A stretch of 64,000 nt of DNA, taken from an uncultured Caryophanales bacterium. GTDB taxonomy: Bacteria; Bacillota_I; Bacilli_A; RF39; UBA660. The translations under genes were made by a program, and so were the position numbers. Below are positions 42,337-50,479 of the stretch, piece after piece; positions within the stretch are counted from its first letter, which is position 1, and the number at the start of each line of letters is the position of its first letter. The DNA is taken from the NCBI GenBank assembly GCA_946628045.1, contig CAMOVZ010000001.1, forward strand, positions 119,763 through 183,762, read 5' to 3'. A model generated the notes under the pieces. It was given only the letters and a program-made list of their open reading frames with translations. It did no database searches and was not told where the DNA came from.

Positions 42337-43317
42337 TTACTTAGTTAAAGCTTCAATAATTTCTGCTTTCTTCATAGTTGAATAACCTTTGATTCCAGCA
42401 TCTTTAGCTTTTGCTTTTAAATCAGCTAATGTTAATGAATTTAAATCTTCTTCCTTCTTTTCTGCTTTCTTAGCTGGTTTCTTTTCTTCTTTAACTTCTT
42501 CTTTTACTAAAGGAGTCTCTTCTTTTACTTCCTTCTTTTCTTCTTTCTTAGTAGTCTTTTTCTCTTCTTTTACTTCTTTTTCTAAAACTTCTTCTTTATT
42601 AGTTTTATCATCTTCAGTAATATAATCAATTACTTCATTTCCATTAACTTCAGCAATTGCATTAGTTAAAGCACCAATTAATAATTTTACAGATCTTACT
42701 GCATCATCATTACCTGGAATAACATAATCAACCATATCTGGATCACAGTTAGTATCAACAACACCAAATACTGGAATTCCTAAGATATGAGCTTCTTTAA
42801 TAGCTATTTCTTCTTTACGAGGATCAACAATAACCATAGCTTGAGGCATTCTCTTCATTTCACGAATTCCTCTTAAGTTTTTATTTAACTTATCATATTC
42901 TTTTCTAATTTTAATAACTTCTTTTTTAGGTAAAGCTTCAAAAGTACCATCATTTTCCATAGTTTCGATTTCTTCCATTCTTCTAATTCTTGAACGGATA
43001 GTCTTGAAGTTAGTTAAAGTTCCACCTAACCATCTTTCATTAACAAAGAACATATTTGTTCTTGTAGCACATTCTTCAGCAGCTTCTTGAGCTTGTTTTT
43101 TAGTTCCTACAAATAAAACTTTTCCACCATTAGCAGCTACTTCTTTCATTGCTTCATAAGCTTCTTCTAATTTTTTAACAGTTTTTTGTAAATCGATAAT
43201 ATAAATATCATCTCTTGTAGTGAAGATATATTCCTTCATTTTTGGATTCCATCTTCTTTTTTGATGTCCGAATTGAACACCAGCTTCTAATAAATAATTC
43301 ATTGATATAACAGTCAT
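42337..43317 (-). CDS. rpsB: Ribosomal protein S2 with a charged tail and C-terminal SAP/Rho-N-like motif
   Basis: 326 residues. The S2 core (about 1-235) is clear: [35 protein letters not shown] and [20 protein letters not shown]. Bacterial S2 is usually about 230-260 residues. Here a Lys/Glu tract of about 50 residues leads to a small helical domain [20 protein letters not shown] (then KAEIIEAL), the pattern of SAP/HeH/Rho-N-type nucleic-acid-binding modules. It starts at an ATG behind AAAAGGAGA, after a structured leader. S2 is needed for the 30S platform and S1 binding. Confidence 0.95.
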   Translation of the reverse strand: MTVISMNYLLEAGVQFGHQKRRWNPKMKEYIFTTRDDIYIIDLQKTVKKLEEAYEAMKEVAANGGKVLFVGTKKQAQEAAEECATRTNMFFVNERWLGGTLTNFKTIRSRIRRMEEIETMENDGTFEALPKKEVIKIRKEYDKLNKNLRGIREMKRMPQAMVIVDPRKEEIAIKEAHILGIPVFGVVDTNCDPDMVDYVIPGNDDAVRSVKLLIGALTNAIAEVNGNEVIDYITEDDKTNKEEVLEKEVKEEKKTTKKEEKKEVKEETPLVKEEVKEEKKPAKKAEKKEEDLNSLTLADLKAKAKDAGIKGYSTMKKAEIIEALTK

Positions 43318-43324
43318 TTTTATA

Positions 43325-43395
43325 ATTCTCCTTTTCGTTTTAATCTTCTATTAGTTTCCAAAACCAATCACCCTTAGGCACTAGACCAGTCAATT
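43325..43395 (-). promoter_or_regulatory. Possible structured leader of rpsB
   Basis: The 97-base gap upstream of rpsB is less AT-rich than its surroundings. It contains a hairpin ATTGGTTT-TGG-AAACTAAT preceded by GACTGGTCTAGTGCC. Autoregulatory S2 leaders are known in Bacillota. The match here rests on position and hairpin only. Confidence 0.4.
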
Positions 43396-43414
43396 CACTA
43401 ATATGTTTATTTTT

Positions 43415-44020
43415 TTATTTTTCTTTTTTAGCAGTTGTAGCTTTTTTAGTTGTAGTTGTTTTCTTAGCTGTAGTTGCTTTCTTAGTTGTTGCCTTTTCTT
43501 CTTTTACTTCTTTTTTAGCAGTAGTTGCTTTCTTAGTTGTAGTTTTCTTTTCTTCCTTTTTATCTTCTTTTACTTCTGCTTTAACTTCTTTCTTAGCAGC
43601 AGCTTTTTTAGCAGCTCCGATAGTTACTTCATTTCCTATAACTTCTGTAGCTGGTTTAATTTTTCCTGCTTTACCATCTTTAGCAACTTTAACTAATTCA
43701 GTAAATGCTTTTGGATCATTAATAGCGATTTCACTTAACATCTTTCTATTAACTTCAACACCAGCTTTATTTAAACCTTCAATAAATCTTGAATAAGAAA
43801 TATCATTTAATCTACAAGCAGCATTGATTCTTGTAATCCATAACTTTCTGAAATCTCTTTTCTTTTGTTTTCTATCTCTGAATGCGTATTGTCCAGAATG
43901 CATTAATTGTTCTTTAGCTGTTTTATATAATCTATGTTTACTACCAAAGTAACCTTTAGCTTCTTTTAAAACTTTTTTATGACGAGCTTTTGTAACTGCT
44001 CCATTCTTAACTCTTGCCAT
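43415..44020 (-). CDS. rplT: Ribosomal protein L20 with a long Lys/Ala/Thr tail
   Basis: 201 residues. The first ~118 are ordinary L20: [27 protein letters not shown]-like [20 protein letters not shown] and [13 protein letters not shown]. Beyond that, the protein carries about 80 extra residues rich in Lys, Ala, Thr and Glu with repeated [10 protein letters not shown] units. L20 nucleates early 50S assembly and represses its own operon through the infC leader. It starts at an ATG behind GGAGGA, 25 bp after rpmI. Confidence 0.96.
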   Translation of the reverse strand: MARVKNGAVTKARHKKVLKEAKGYFGSKHRLYKTAKEQLMHSGQYAFRDRKQKKRDFRKLWITRINAACRLNDISYSRFIEGLNKAGVEVNRKMLSEIAINDPKAFTELVKVAKDGKAGKIKPATEVIGNEVTIGAAKKAAAKKEVKAEVKEDKKEEKKTTTKKATTAKKEVKEEKATTKKATTAKKTTTTKKATTAKKEK

Positions 44021-44044
44021 CTTCTATTCCTCCTTCAAAATTTA

Positions 44045-44230
44045 TTAGATTATATTCTTTAATCTATTTTGATCAGCCTTACTTAGACTAGATCCCTTTC
44101 TGCAACTTCTATTGAAGCTAGCACTTTTACTACCAGTATTATGTCTACTTCCTGGTTTTCCAATTTTTATATCATTTTTTCTCTTAGTAACAACTTTTGC
44201 TGTTCCTTTATGTGTCTTAATTTTTGGCAT
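44045..44230 (-). CDS. rpmI: Ribosomal protein L35
   Basis: 61 residues, within the normal range (about 62-66). It begins MPKIKTHKGTAKVVTKR and ends LSKADQNRLKNII. It is a 50S protein located near L15. It starts at an ATG behind AGGAGGAG and lies between infC and rplT in the conserved order infC-rpmI-rplT. Confidence 0.95.
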   Translation of the reverse strand: MPKIKTHKGTAKVVTKRKNDIKIGKPGSRHNTGSKSASFNRSCRKGSSLSKADQNRLKNII

Positions 44231-44248
44231 ATTTACTCCTCCTTAAAT

Positions 44249-44779
44249 TTATTTGTCTTTCTTTGGTACTAAAACACAAGTCATAGTTCTACCATCTAAC
44301 TTAGGACTTTGTTCTATATCTGCATAATCTTTAACTCTGTCGGCAAAGCGTTCTAAAACTTCCATACCTAATTCTGTATGAGCCATTTGACGACCCTTAA
44401 AACGAATAGTAAGTTTAATTTTATCTCCCTTTTCTAAGTACTTAGTTGCATTTCTTAATTTTGTCTCAAAATCTCCAACATCAATAACTGGTGATAAACG
44501 ATACTCCTTAAGTTCTGACATAGTAGCCTTTTGTTTCTTTAAAGCTTCTTTAGCTTTCTTTTGTTTTTCATAACGGAATTTATTATAATCCATTACTTTA
44601 CAAACTGGTGGATTAGCATTTGGGCTTATTAAAACCAAGTCAAGTCCAGCATAACTAGCTAAAGTACGTGCATCAGTAATTGACTTAACTCCCACTTGCT
44701 CTCCATTAGGTCCTATAACTAATACTTCAGGAACCCTAATTTGATCATTAATCAACATGTTATTATTATCTTTTGCGAT
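44249..44779 (-). CDS. infC: Translation initiation factor IF-3 with an ATC start codon
   Basis: 176 residues if read from ATC at 44779. The N domain contains LINDQIRVPEVLVIGPNGEQ, a Lys-rich linker (YEKQKKAKEALKKQ) follows, and the C domain has TIRFKGRQMAHTELG. IF-3 checks start-codon fidelity and keeps subunits apart. The ribosome site GGAGGTG (44786-44792) is 6 bases before this ATC. The ATG at 44794 lies on the other side of the ribosome site, and the next ATG (44758) has no site. Rare starts (ATT/ATC/ATA) in infC are known to let IF-3 repress its own synthesis. Confidence 0.92.
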   Translation of the reverse strand: MAKDNNNMLINDQIRVPEVLVIGPNGEQVGVKSITDARTLASYAGLDLVLISPNANPPVCKVMDYNKFRYEKQKKAKEALKKQKATMSELKEYRLSPVIDVGDFETKLRNATKYLEKGDKIKLTIRFKGRQMAHTELGMEVLERFADRVKDYADIEQSPKLDGRTMTCVLVPKKDK

Positions 44780-44938
44780 ACTTAACACCTCCATAAAATA
44801 AGAAAAGCAGATATAAAATTTATATCCGCTCAAAAACCATAATTAAAATTAAAATTAATTTTACTCTCGGCTTTTTACCTATCACTATTCGCTGATCAGG
44901 TGGATATAAATCTCTTTCCTTTTTTTCTCGACTAGTAG
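44780..44938 (-). promoter_or_regulatory. L20-type attenuator leader of infC-rpmI-rplT
   Basis: The leader holds a terminator GCGGATATAAAT / ATTTATATCTGC (44807-44829) followed by TTTTCTTATTTT. Farther upstream ATTTATATCC (44902-44911) is perfectly complementary to the terminator's 5' arm, so a competing antiterminator can form. This is the arrangement of the Bacillota infC leader controlled by L20. The stretch between holds further small stems. Confidence 0.75.
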
Positions 44939-44939
44939 T

Positions 44940-44968
44940 ATTTTATGACAAAATAGGCTTTTTGTCAA
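44940..44968 (-). promoter_or_regulatory. Promoter of infC-rpmI-rplT
   Basis: Consensus TTGACA (44963-44968), 17-base spacer, TAAAAT (44940-44945) on the minus strand. Confidence 0.85.
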
Positions 44969-44978
44969 CACTTTTTTA

Positions 44979-45890
44979 TTATTTTAACTTCTGATAAGTA
45001 ATAATTTTATCATACGTACCATCATGATAATATGAATTAACAAAATTACTATGAAAAATATAATTAGGGAATACCTTATTTCTTTTCTCATTCAAATGAA
45101 AATTACTAACATCTTCCCCTCTTTGATACCTAGAATAAATATATCCAACTTGTATTATTCCATATAAATTAAGATTATCAATTAACTTATCAATTAACTC
45201 TTTATAACACTCCAAAGTATTTTCTTTATATATATAATGAATATAATCACTTATATTAGATAAAAGTATCATATCAAATTTCTCACCATCTAATACTTCT
45301 GGTAAATTAGCAACATTAACATTTAAAAAATTAATACTTTTATCTTTTATAGTATCAGATAATTTATAATAATTATCTTTAGTAAGATAACAATTTAGAT
45401 TTCTAACATTTCTAATATCATAATCAAAATCATAATATATATTTTTATAAGGATTTCTTCTAAATTTATTAATTAAATAATCATAGAAATCATAAGCATC
45501 TTGATCTAAAGAATTCTTAATTTTATCAAACAATGAAGAATCTAAAAAATGATTAGTATTATCCTCACAAATAATACCCATAAATTTAATAAAATCTTTG
45601 TAACTTAAATTTTCTAAAGCAGAATCTTTTAATTTCAAATTAAGCTCACATAATGGATTTACATCAAAACAAGTAACTTCTTTTGCACCCAAACTATAAC
45701 AATTAAGTCTTTGATCACCACTACCAGCTACTGTTAATATTTTCTTATCTTTTAAATCATATTTATTTAAAAATCCACTAATATTTTCAGTAGTTAATCT
45801 ATAAATTCTAGAATAACCTTTAAAATCACTATTAAGGAAACCCTTAATATTTACATATTCTATTATTCTTTGTATTTCACTTTTAGTCAT
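44979..45890 (-). CDS. SAM-dependent methyltransferase-like protein (DUF3419/BtaA-like)
   Basis: 303 residues from an ATG behind AGGTGATACT. A Rossmann SAM-binding motif ILTVAGSGDQRLNCYSLGAK is followed by VTCFDVNPLCELNLKLKDSA, which fits the DUF3419 family pattern (GSGDNxL...VxAxDxNPxQ). Later FDMILLSNISDYIHYI marks the motif IV/post-IV region. DUF3419 relatives include enzymes of betaine-lipid synthesis, but the specificity here is unknown. It stands alone between the Cys-rich secreted protein and the infC promoter. Confidence 0.65.
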   Translation of the reverse strand: MTKSEIQRIIEYVNIKGFLNSDFKGYSRIYRLTTENISGFLNKYDLKDKKILTVAGSGDQRLNCYSLGAKEVTCFDVNPLCELNLKLKDSALENLSYKDFIKFMGIICEDNTNHFLDSSLFDKIKNSLDQDAYDFYDYLINKFRRNPYKNIYYDFDYDIRNVRNLNCYLTKDNYYKLSDTIKDKSINFLNVNVANLPEVLDGEKFDMILLSNISDYIHYIYKENTLECYKELIDKLIDNLNLYGIIQVGYIYSRYQRGEDVSNFHLNEKRNKVFPNYIFHSNFVNSYYHDGTYDKIITYQKLK

Positions 45891-45923
45891 AGTATCACCT
45901 AATGGCCTATATTATAACAAAAA

Positions 45924-45945
45924 AAAGACTAGAAAACTAGCCTTT
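45924..45945 (-). terminator. Terminator of the Cys-rich protein gene
   Basis: AAAGGCTAG / CTAGTCTTT stem (one G-U pair), 4-base loop, T7 on the minus strand. It is nearly the same sequence as the terminator at 31237. Confidence 0.8.
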
Positions 45946-45962
45946 ATATATTTTAAATATTA

Positions 45963-46787
45963 TTATTTTTGTTCATAAACAACAGTAAATGATGAAGTTG
46001 CTCCATAATGACCATCAGCAGTTTCATTAATTAATGCTAATGTAGCAGCATCAGGTAATTGAGTAACTGTATCTTTATATGCAACTCTAACTCTATAAGT
46101 AGCAGAACTTCCAGCATTTAGTGGATCATTTTGAGCAATAGTTGAACCATCAGAGTATTTAACACCATAATCAATATAATTTCTAGCAGTTTGATTTAAT
46201 TGACTTGTAGTTACATTAGCAACTTTAGCATCAATATTTCCATCATTCTTATAAGTAGCATCAAATGTAAATACATCACCTGGTTTAGTTAAAACATGTC
46301 TAAAGTATACTGTATTTCCATCCATCCAAATTTGTGGTCTTGGAATACAATTAGTAGCTCCTTCTGGACATTCACAAGTTTCAGTAGCAGTTACTGTACA
46401 ATTTGGTTTAACACAGTTTTCTGGGTTAGTTGTACAATCAATTGGATCAGGTCCTGGACATGTACCATTTTCACAATTACATTTTGCTGGATTAGCTTCA
46501 CAGTCTGAAATAATACATTTTTCTTCTTCTGGACATTCAATTGGTGCAGGATCACAAGTTTCGATATTATCACATCTATCATCTCCACATCCTCTAGGAT
46601 CTAAACACCATTCACCAACGATTTTAGATTCACCACGAATATTAAATGATGTAGATAATACTGCATATCCAACTGTTACTGTTACTAATAATAGTAATAA
46701 AACTAATAATAATATTGACTTTTTACCTTTCTTACCTTCATTTTGTTGTTGATTTTGTTGTAAAATTTGTTGTTCTTGATTTTCCAT
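45963..46787 (-). CDS. SipW-type secreted TasA-like protein with a 16-Cys insert
   Basis: 274 residues from an ATG behind AGGAGGAA. A Gln-rich cytosolic start leads to the SipW-cognate signal (LLLVLLLLLVTVTVGYAVLS then TSFNIRGESKI). Residues ~62-155 hold 16 Cys in pairs such as CGDDRC, CNCENGTC and CECPEGATNC, with many Pro, Asp and Glu. After that comes the TasA-like domain with KPGDVFTFDATYKNDGNIDA and a closing FTVVYEQK. It is likely exported and disulfide- or metal-stabilised. It is monocistronic and lies near the sipW operon. Confidence 0.7.
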   Translation of the reverse strand: MENQEQQILQQNQQQNEGKKGKKSILLLVLLLLLVTVTVGYAVLSTSFNIRGESKIVGEWCLDPRGCGDDRCDNIETCDPAPIECPEEEKCIISDCEANPAKCNCENGTCPGPDPIDCTTNPENCVKPNCTVTATETCECPEGATNCIPRPQIWMDGNTVYFRHVLTKPGDVFTFDATYKNDGNIDAKVANVTTSQLNQTARNYIDYGVKYSDGSTIAQNDPLNAGSSATYRVRVAYKDTVTQLPDAATLALINETADGHYGATSSFTVVYEQK

Positions 46788-46881
46788 TATTTATTCCTCC
46801 TATCTTTATATAAATATTATAACACAAAAACCACTTTTTCAATATAGAATTGACTAATATTTACATTTAATTTGTAAAACT

Positions 46882-47571
46882 CTATTTATTACTACAAACT
46901 TTAATAAAATAATCTATTAATTTTTTAGAATTATCATCAAAACTATAACTAATTTCAGGATGCCATTGTACTCCCATAATAAACTTCTTATTTTTCATCT
47001 CAATAGATTCTATATAATTATCTTCACTTCTACTAGAAACATTAAAATAACTATTTTCACTAACATGATATCTATGAAAACTATTTACCATAATTTCATC
47101 CTTTTCAAGTATCTTATATAAATAAGAATCCTTGTTTACAATAACTTTATGAGTAAGTATATCGTCATTTTCTTGTCTATGGTTTATTTCAGAATCATTT
47201 TTATCTACAAAAAACTTTTCTTTATAACAACTCATTAACTGCATACCTAAACAAATTCCAAGAGTAGGAATATCTCTTTCAATACATCTTTCTAATAAAT
47301 ATTCATCAAATATAGTTATTTTATATCCACCAGGAAATACTACTCCATCTACCATATCTAAATACTTTTCAATTACTTCTTTTTCTTGATCAGTTAATTC
47401 AACACTTTCCTCATACTTACTATCAGCATAATCATAATCTCCACCTTGAACTATTGGAAGAATAAAAGCACCAGCTTTTTGAAAATTACGTCTAACAGTT
47501 TCTCCTAAATATAAAATACATCTACCATCACTTAAATGATCATATCTCAATGGAATACCTAATACTACCAT
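46882..47571 (-). CDS. Class I glutamine amidotransferase-like protein (peptidase C26, PuuD-like)
   Basis: 229 residues from the ATG at 47571 behind GGAGGT. The catalytic triad is visible: Cys in LGICLGMQLM, His and Glu in GVQWHPE. GVVFPGGYKI marks the oxyanion-hole region, and the substrate-specific NSFHRYHV matches gamma-glutamyl-gamma-aminobutyrate hydrolase-type enzymes (NSxHHQ). It hydrolyses gamma-glutamyl amides in the cytoplasm; the natural substrate is uncertain. It lies between the Cys-rich protein and the DUF6273 pair. Confidence 0.85.
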   Translation of the reverse strand: MVVLGIPLRYDHLSDGRCILYLGETVRRNFQKAGAFILPIVQGGDYDYADSKYEESVELTDQEKEVIEKYLDMVDGVVFPGGYKITIFDEYLLERCIERDIPTLGICLGMQLMSCYKEKFFVDKNDSEINHRQENDDILTHKVIVNKDSYLYKILEKDEIMVNSFHRYHVSENSYFNVSSRSEDNYIESIEMKNKKFIMGVQWHPEISYSFDDNSKKLIDYFIKVCSNK

Positions 47572-47622
47572 AACTACCTCCATATACTATAAATATATAA
47601 TAAATTATAAATATAAGCAAAT

Positions 47623-47648
47623 AAAAAGAAGTTTAAAACTTCTTTTTA
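47623..47648 (-). terminator. Terminator after the DUF6273 gene pair
   Basis: AAAAAGAAGT / ACTTCTTTTT palindromic stem flanked by A/T runs, directly after the 47654 gene stop. Confidence 0.8.
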
Positions 47649-47653
47649 TTATA

Positions 47654-49027
47654 TTATTCAGCAATTCTAAATGCTGGAGCGACCCCATCAGCACTACTAG
47701 AATTGCCGGGGTTCCAGTTACCGTAGCTATTCACACCGAAGAAAACGTATTTACTATTATAATTGGCCGAGCGGAGCCACCATGTATATGCTTTTCCAGT
47801 AGCTATACTTTTTTTAATAGCTCCTGAGATATTACTTGTTGTTACTCCTATATTTGCATAATAATCTAATTGCCTTGTATTACTGTATGACTTATCATAG
47901 TAATCTATTCCACTACGTGCATTTCCATCTACATCATCCCATACTTCATGTGGTGAAAATGAGTATAGTTTATCTGTTGTGGTAAAGTTTGTTGAATCAT
48001 TAGGACCGTGTCCACTTACTACTGTTGTTTCTATTATTTTATTTCTTAAATCTGATGGAAGTGAATTATATATTCCACTTGTAGAGTAATCTATATTTTC
48101 ATAAGAATATGTTGTGCTATTTAGATAAGCTCTCATATCACTGTATTCCCATCCACCTTTTGAGTTTACTCCTATTGTTGTAGTATCTCCTGATACATAT
48201 GGATTCATTCTATGTGTTGTAATAATATCAGTAAACTCTAATACAAAACCACATGCTGTTTGACTAAATCCTGTAGTTGAACATTCACTTGGTGTTGATA
48301 GATTTGCTATTCTAAGGTGAGCTATTGTTGGCTCTGTTGATGGATCATTATCTAAATCTAGTTCTACTTCTCTTGTTGTTCCTGCATTCATGTCAGCAGT
48401 TAATTGTGTTATTGATCCACCTTCATATGCATCTATTATTTTATTCCATGAATCTGTTGCAAAATTAGCTTCTGGTACATCTCCAATAAATTGTTGATAT
48501 CTTATTGTTAATGTTACACTATATGATTGATCTTCTGTTGGATATAAACTCTCATCTATTCCATCTTTATATTTTAATAATACTTTTATTTTTTTAGACT
48601 TATTTGCTAATAATAAATCTCCTGTTTGAATACTATCTCCATTATTATATGTTATTGTTGAATCTATATATTCTATTGTTGAAAAATCTGGTGTTACTGA
48701 AAAATCTGCTAATTCCGCATTTATTGTTCCTTCATTTACTACATCAACAGTAAATCCATAAAACTCTCCAGGTTCATTTACTTTAGCTGAAAATGTAATT
48801 GTATCAGTACCTACACTTGGTTCTGTTGTTGGACTAACACTTCCTGTCATTGCACTAAAATTAGCAAAATGAATATTCCATTTAGCATCCTTTACAGTAG
48901 CTACTCCTTCTATTGATAATTTTGTAGTTACATATGCAAATCCTATACCTAATCCTAATAAAACTAAAAAAAGGAATAAACATAAAAATATTCTTTTTCT
49001 ACTATATCGCATTCTTTTTATTTTCAT
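47654..49027 (-). CDS. SipW-type TasA-like/DUF6273 surface protein, copy B (with G+C-rich variable tail)
   Basis: 457 residues from an ATG behind AGGAGGGATA. The Arg/Lys start and signal (KRIFLCLFLFLVLLGLGIGF, then AYVTTKLSIEG) are followed by PGEFYGFTVDVVNEG. The DUF6273-type domain has LSTPSECSTTGFSQTACG, GGWEYSDMRAYL and TTDKLYSFS, then TWWLRSA and GVAPAFRI. Residues up to TTHRMNPY are encoded by DNA almost identical to copy A at 49147. Beyond, the two differ. The last ~106 coding bases are about half G+C with codons such as CTC, CGC, TCG, GCC and CCC, unlike the rest of the gene. Confidence 0.8.
   Translation of the reverse strand: MKIKRMRYSRKRIFLCLFLFLVLLGLGIGFAYVTTKLSIEGVATVKDAKWNIHFANFSAMTGSVSPTTEPSVGTDTITFSAKVNEPGEFYGFTVDVVNEGTINAELADFSVTPDFSTIEYIDSTITYNNGDSIQTGDLLLANKSKKIKVLLKYKDGIDESLYPTEDQSYSVTLTIRYQQFIGDVPEANFATDSWNKIIDAYEGGSITQLTADMNAGTTREVELDLDNDPSTEPTIAHLRIANLSTPSECSTTGFSQTACGFVLEFTDIITTHRMNPYVSGDTTTIGVNSKGGWEYSDMRAYLNSTTYSYENIDYSTSGIYNSLPSDLRNKIIETTVVSGHGPNDSTNFTTTDKLYSFSPHEVWDDVDGNARSGIDYYDKSYSNTRQLDYYANIGVTTSNISGAIKKSIATGKAYTWWLRSANYNSKYVFFGVNSYGNWNPGNSSSADGVAPAFRIAE
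47676..47781 (-). other. Hypervariable, G+C-rich 3' tract of a DUF6273 gene (variable-region candidate)
   Basis: By my count 52 of 106 bases are G or C, against roughly a quarter to a third in the surroundings. It encodes the stretch from WWLRSAN to GVAPAF. Codons at variable positions are AAT, TAT, AGT, TAC, AGC, GGT, AAC and GAT, all reachable from an AAY template by changing adenines. That pattern is characteristic of diversity-generating retroelement targets. No template copy or reverse transcriptase is present in the window. Confidence 0.45.
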
Positions 49028-49051
49028 ATTATCCCTCCTATTATATTTATT
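48201..49051 (-). repeat. 851-bp direct repeat, unit B
   Basis: Matches 49628-50478 with one difference noticed in the coding part (Met versus Ile codon near the start of each gene). It covers the ribosome site, signal, TasA-like domain and the first quarter of the DUF6273 domain. The offset between copies is 1,427 bp. Confidence 0.95.
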
Positions 49052-49117
49052 GTACTATAATTATCTTTTTTATACAACAACTTCAAATATGTTAAGTGTA
49101 AATAAAATGTATAAAAA

Positions 49118-49136
49118 AAGAAGTTTAAAACTTCTT
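49118..49136 (-). terminator. Weak terminator between the two DUF6273 genes
   Basis: AAGAAGTTT / AAACTTCTT stem with T7 on the minus strand. It may reduce transcription of copy B relative to copy A. Confidence 0.6.
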
Positions 49137-49146
49137 AAATTTAATA

Positions 49147-50454
49147 TTAACTAATTCTAAAAGCTGGAGAAACGCCAAAATTTTCAGTAGAACGAAGACT
49201 TCCCCAATAACCATTATACATGATACCAAAGAAGAATGCATCTTCAGAAGAAATTGGTGAACGTAACCACCAAAAGAATGGATTACCATCTTCTATTTTG
49301 TTTTTCACAACGTCAGAGTAATTTGATGAATTTACACCCTTATTACTATAATAATCTAATTGTCTTTCAACATCTTTTGCAACATTATCTGAACTTGTAA
49401 AACTATCTCCATATATCTCTTTCACATCCAATAAATATAATTTATCTGTAGTTGTGAAGTTAGATGAATCATTAGATCCATGTCCTGATACAACACTTGT
49501 ATTTATTATTTTACTGCTTAATTTGCTTGGTAATGCATTATATATATCTGTGTTCAAGTATGTTCTCAATTCACTGTATTCCCATCCACCTTTATTTCCA
49601 TCTCCATTTGTTGTTCCATCTGTATAAGGATTCATTCTATGTGTTGTAATAATATCAGTAAACTCTAATACAAAACCACATGCTGTTTGACTAAATCCTG
49701 TAGTTGAACATTCACTTGGTGTTGATAGATTTGCTATTCTAAGGTGAGCTATTGTTGGCTCTGTTGATGGATCATTATCTAAATCTAGTTCTACTTCTCT
49801 TGTTGTTCCTGCATTCATGTCAGCAGTTAATTGTGTTATTGATCCACCTTCATATGCATCTATTATTTTATTCCATGAATCTGTTGCAAAATTAGCTTCT
49901 GGTACATCTCCAATAAATTGTTGATATCTTATTGTTAATGTTACACTATATGATTGATCTTCTGTTGGATATAAACTCTCATCTATTCCATCTTTATATT
50001 TTAATAATACTTTTATTTTTTTAGACTTATTTGCTAATAATAAATCTCCTGTTTGAATACTATCTCCATTATTATATGTTATTGTTGAATCTATATATTC
50101 TATTGTTGAAAAATCTGGTGTTACTGAAAAATCTGCTAATTCCGCATTTATTGTTCCTTCATTTACTACATCAACAGTAAATCCATAAAACTCTCCAGGT
50201 TCATTTACTTTAGCTGAAAATGTAATTGTATCAGTACCTACACTTGGTTCTGTTGTTGGACTAACACTTCCTGTCATTGCACTAAAATTAGCAAAATGAA
50301 TATTCCATTTAGCATCCTTTACAGTAGCTACTCCTTCTATTGATAATTTTGTAGTTACATATGCAAATCCTATACCTAATCCTAATAAAACTAAAAAAAG
50401 GAATAAACATAAAAATATTCTTTTTCTACTATATCGTATTCTTTTTATTTTCAT
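49147..50454 (-). CDS. SipW-type TasA-like/DUF6273 surface protein, copy A
   Basis: 435 residues from the ATG at 50454 behind AGGAGGGATA; an upstream in-frame ATG has no ribosome site. Signal and TasA-like domain are the same as in copy B. The DUF6273 part diverges after TTHRMNPY and ends FFWWLRSP, a variable stretch and GVSPAFRI. Its variable tail uses ordinary A/T-rich codons. It lies 26 bp downstream of the membrane protein at 50480 and is probably in the sipW operon, so it is a likely direct substrate of that peptidase. Confidence 0.8.
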   Translation of the reverse strand: MKIKRIRYSRKRIFLCLFLFLVLLGLGIGFAYVTTKLSIEGVATVKDAKWNIHFANFSAMTGSVSPTTEPSVGTDTITFSAKVNEPGEFYGFTVDVVNEGTINAELADFSVTPDFSTIEYIDSTITYNNGDSIQTGDLLLANKSKKIKVLLKYKDGIDESLYPTEDQSYSVTLTIRYQQFIGDVPEANFATDSWNKIIDAYEGGSITQLTADMNAGTTREVELDLDNDPSTEPTIAHLRIANLSTPSECSTTGFSQTACGFVLEFTDIITTHRMNPYTDGTTNGDGNKGGWEYSELRTYLNTDIYNALPSKLSSKIINTSVVSGHGSNDSSNFTTTDKLYLLDVKEIYGDSFTSSDNVAKDVERQLDYYSNKGVNSSNYSDVVKNKIEDGNPFFWWLRSPISSEDAFFFGIMYNGYWGSLRSTENFGVSPAFRIS

Positions 50455-50478
50455 ATTATCCCTCCTATTATATTTATT
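49628..50478 (-). repeat. 851-bp direct repeat, unit A
   Basis: Partner of 48201-49051. The match begins at GGATTCATT (end of the shared coding part) and stops in the 5' UTR at TATATTTATT. Confidence 0.95.
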
Positions 50479-50479
50479 A

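Noticed and set aside
43403..43696. Plus-strand Ser/Phe/Cys-rich frame
   Set aside because: Antisense to the repetitive L20 tail; no start signal and extreme composition.
46296..46588. Alternative frames on both strands across the Cys-rich insert
   Set aside because: The insert's frame has a ribosome site, a signal and a conserved TasA-like end; the others have none of these.
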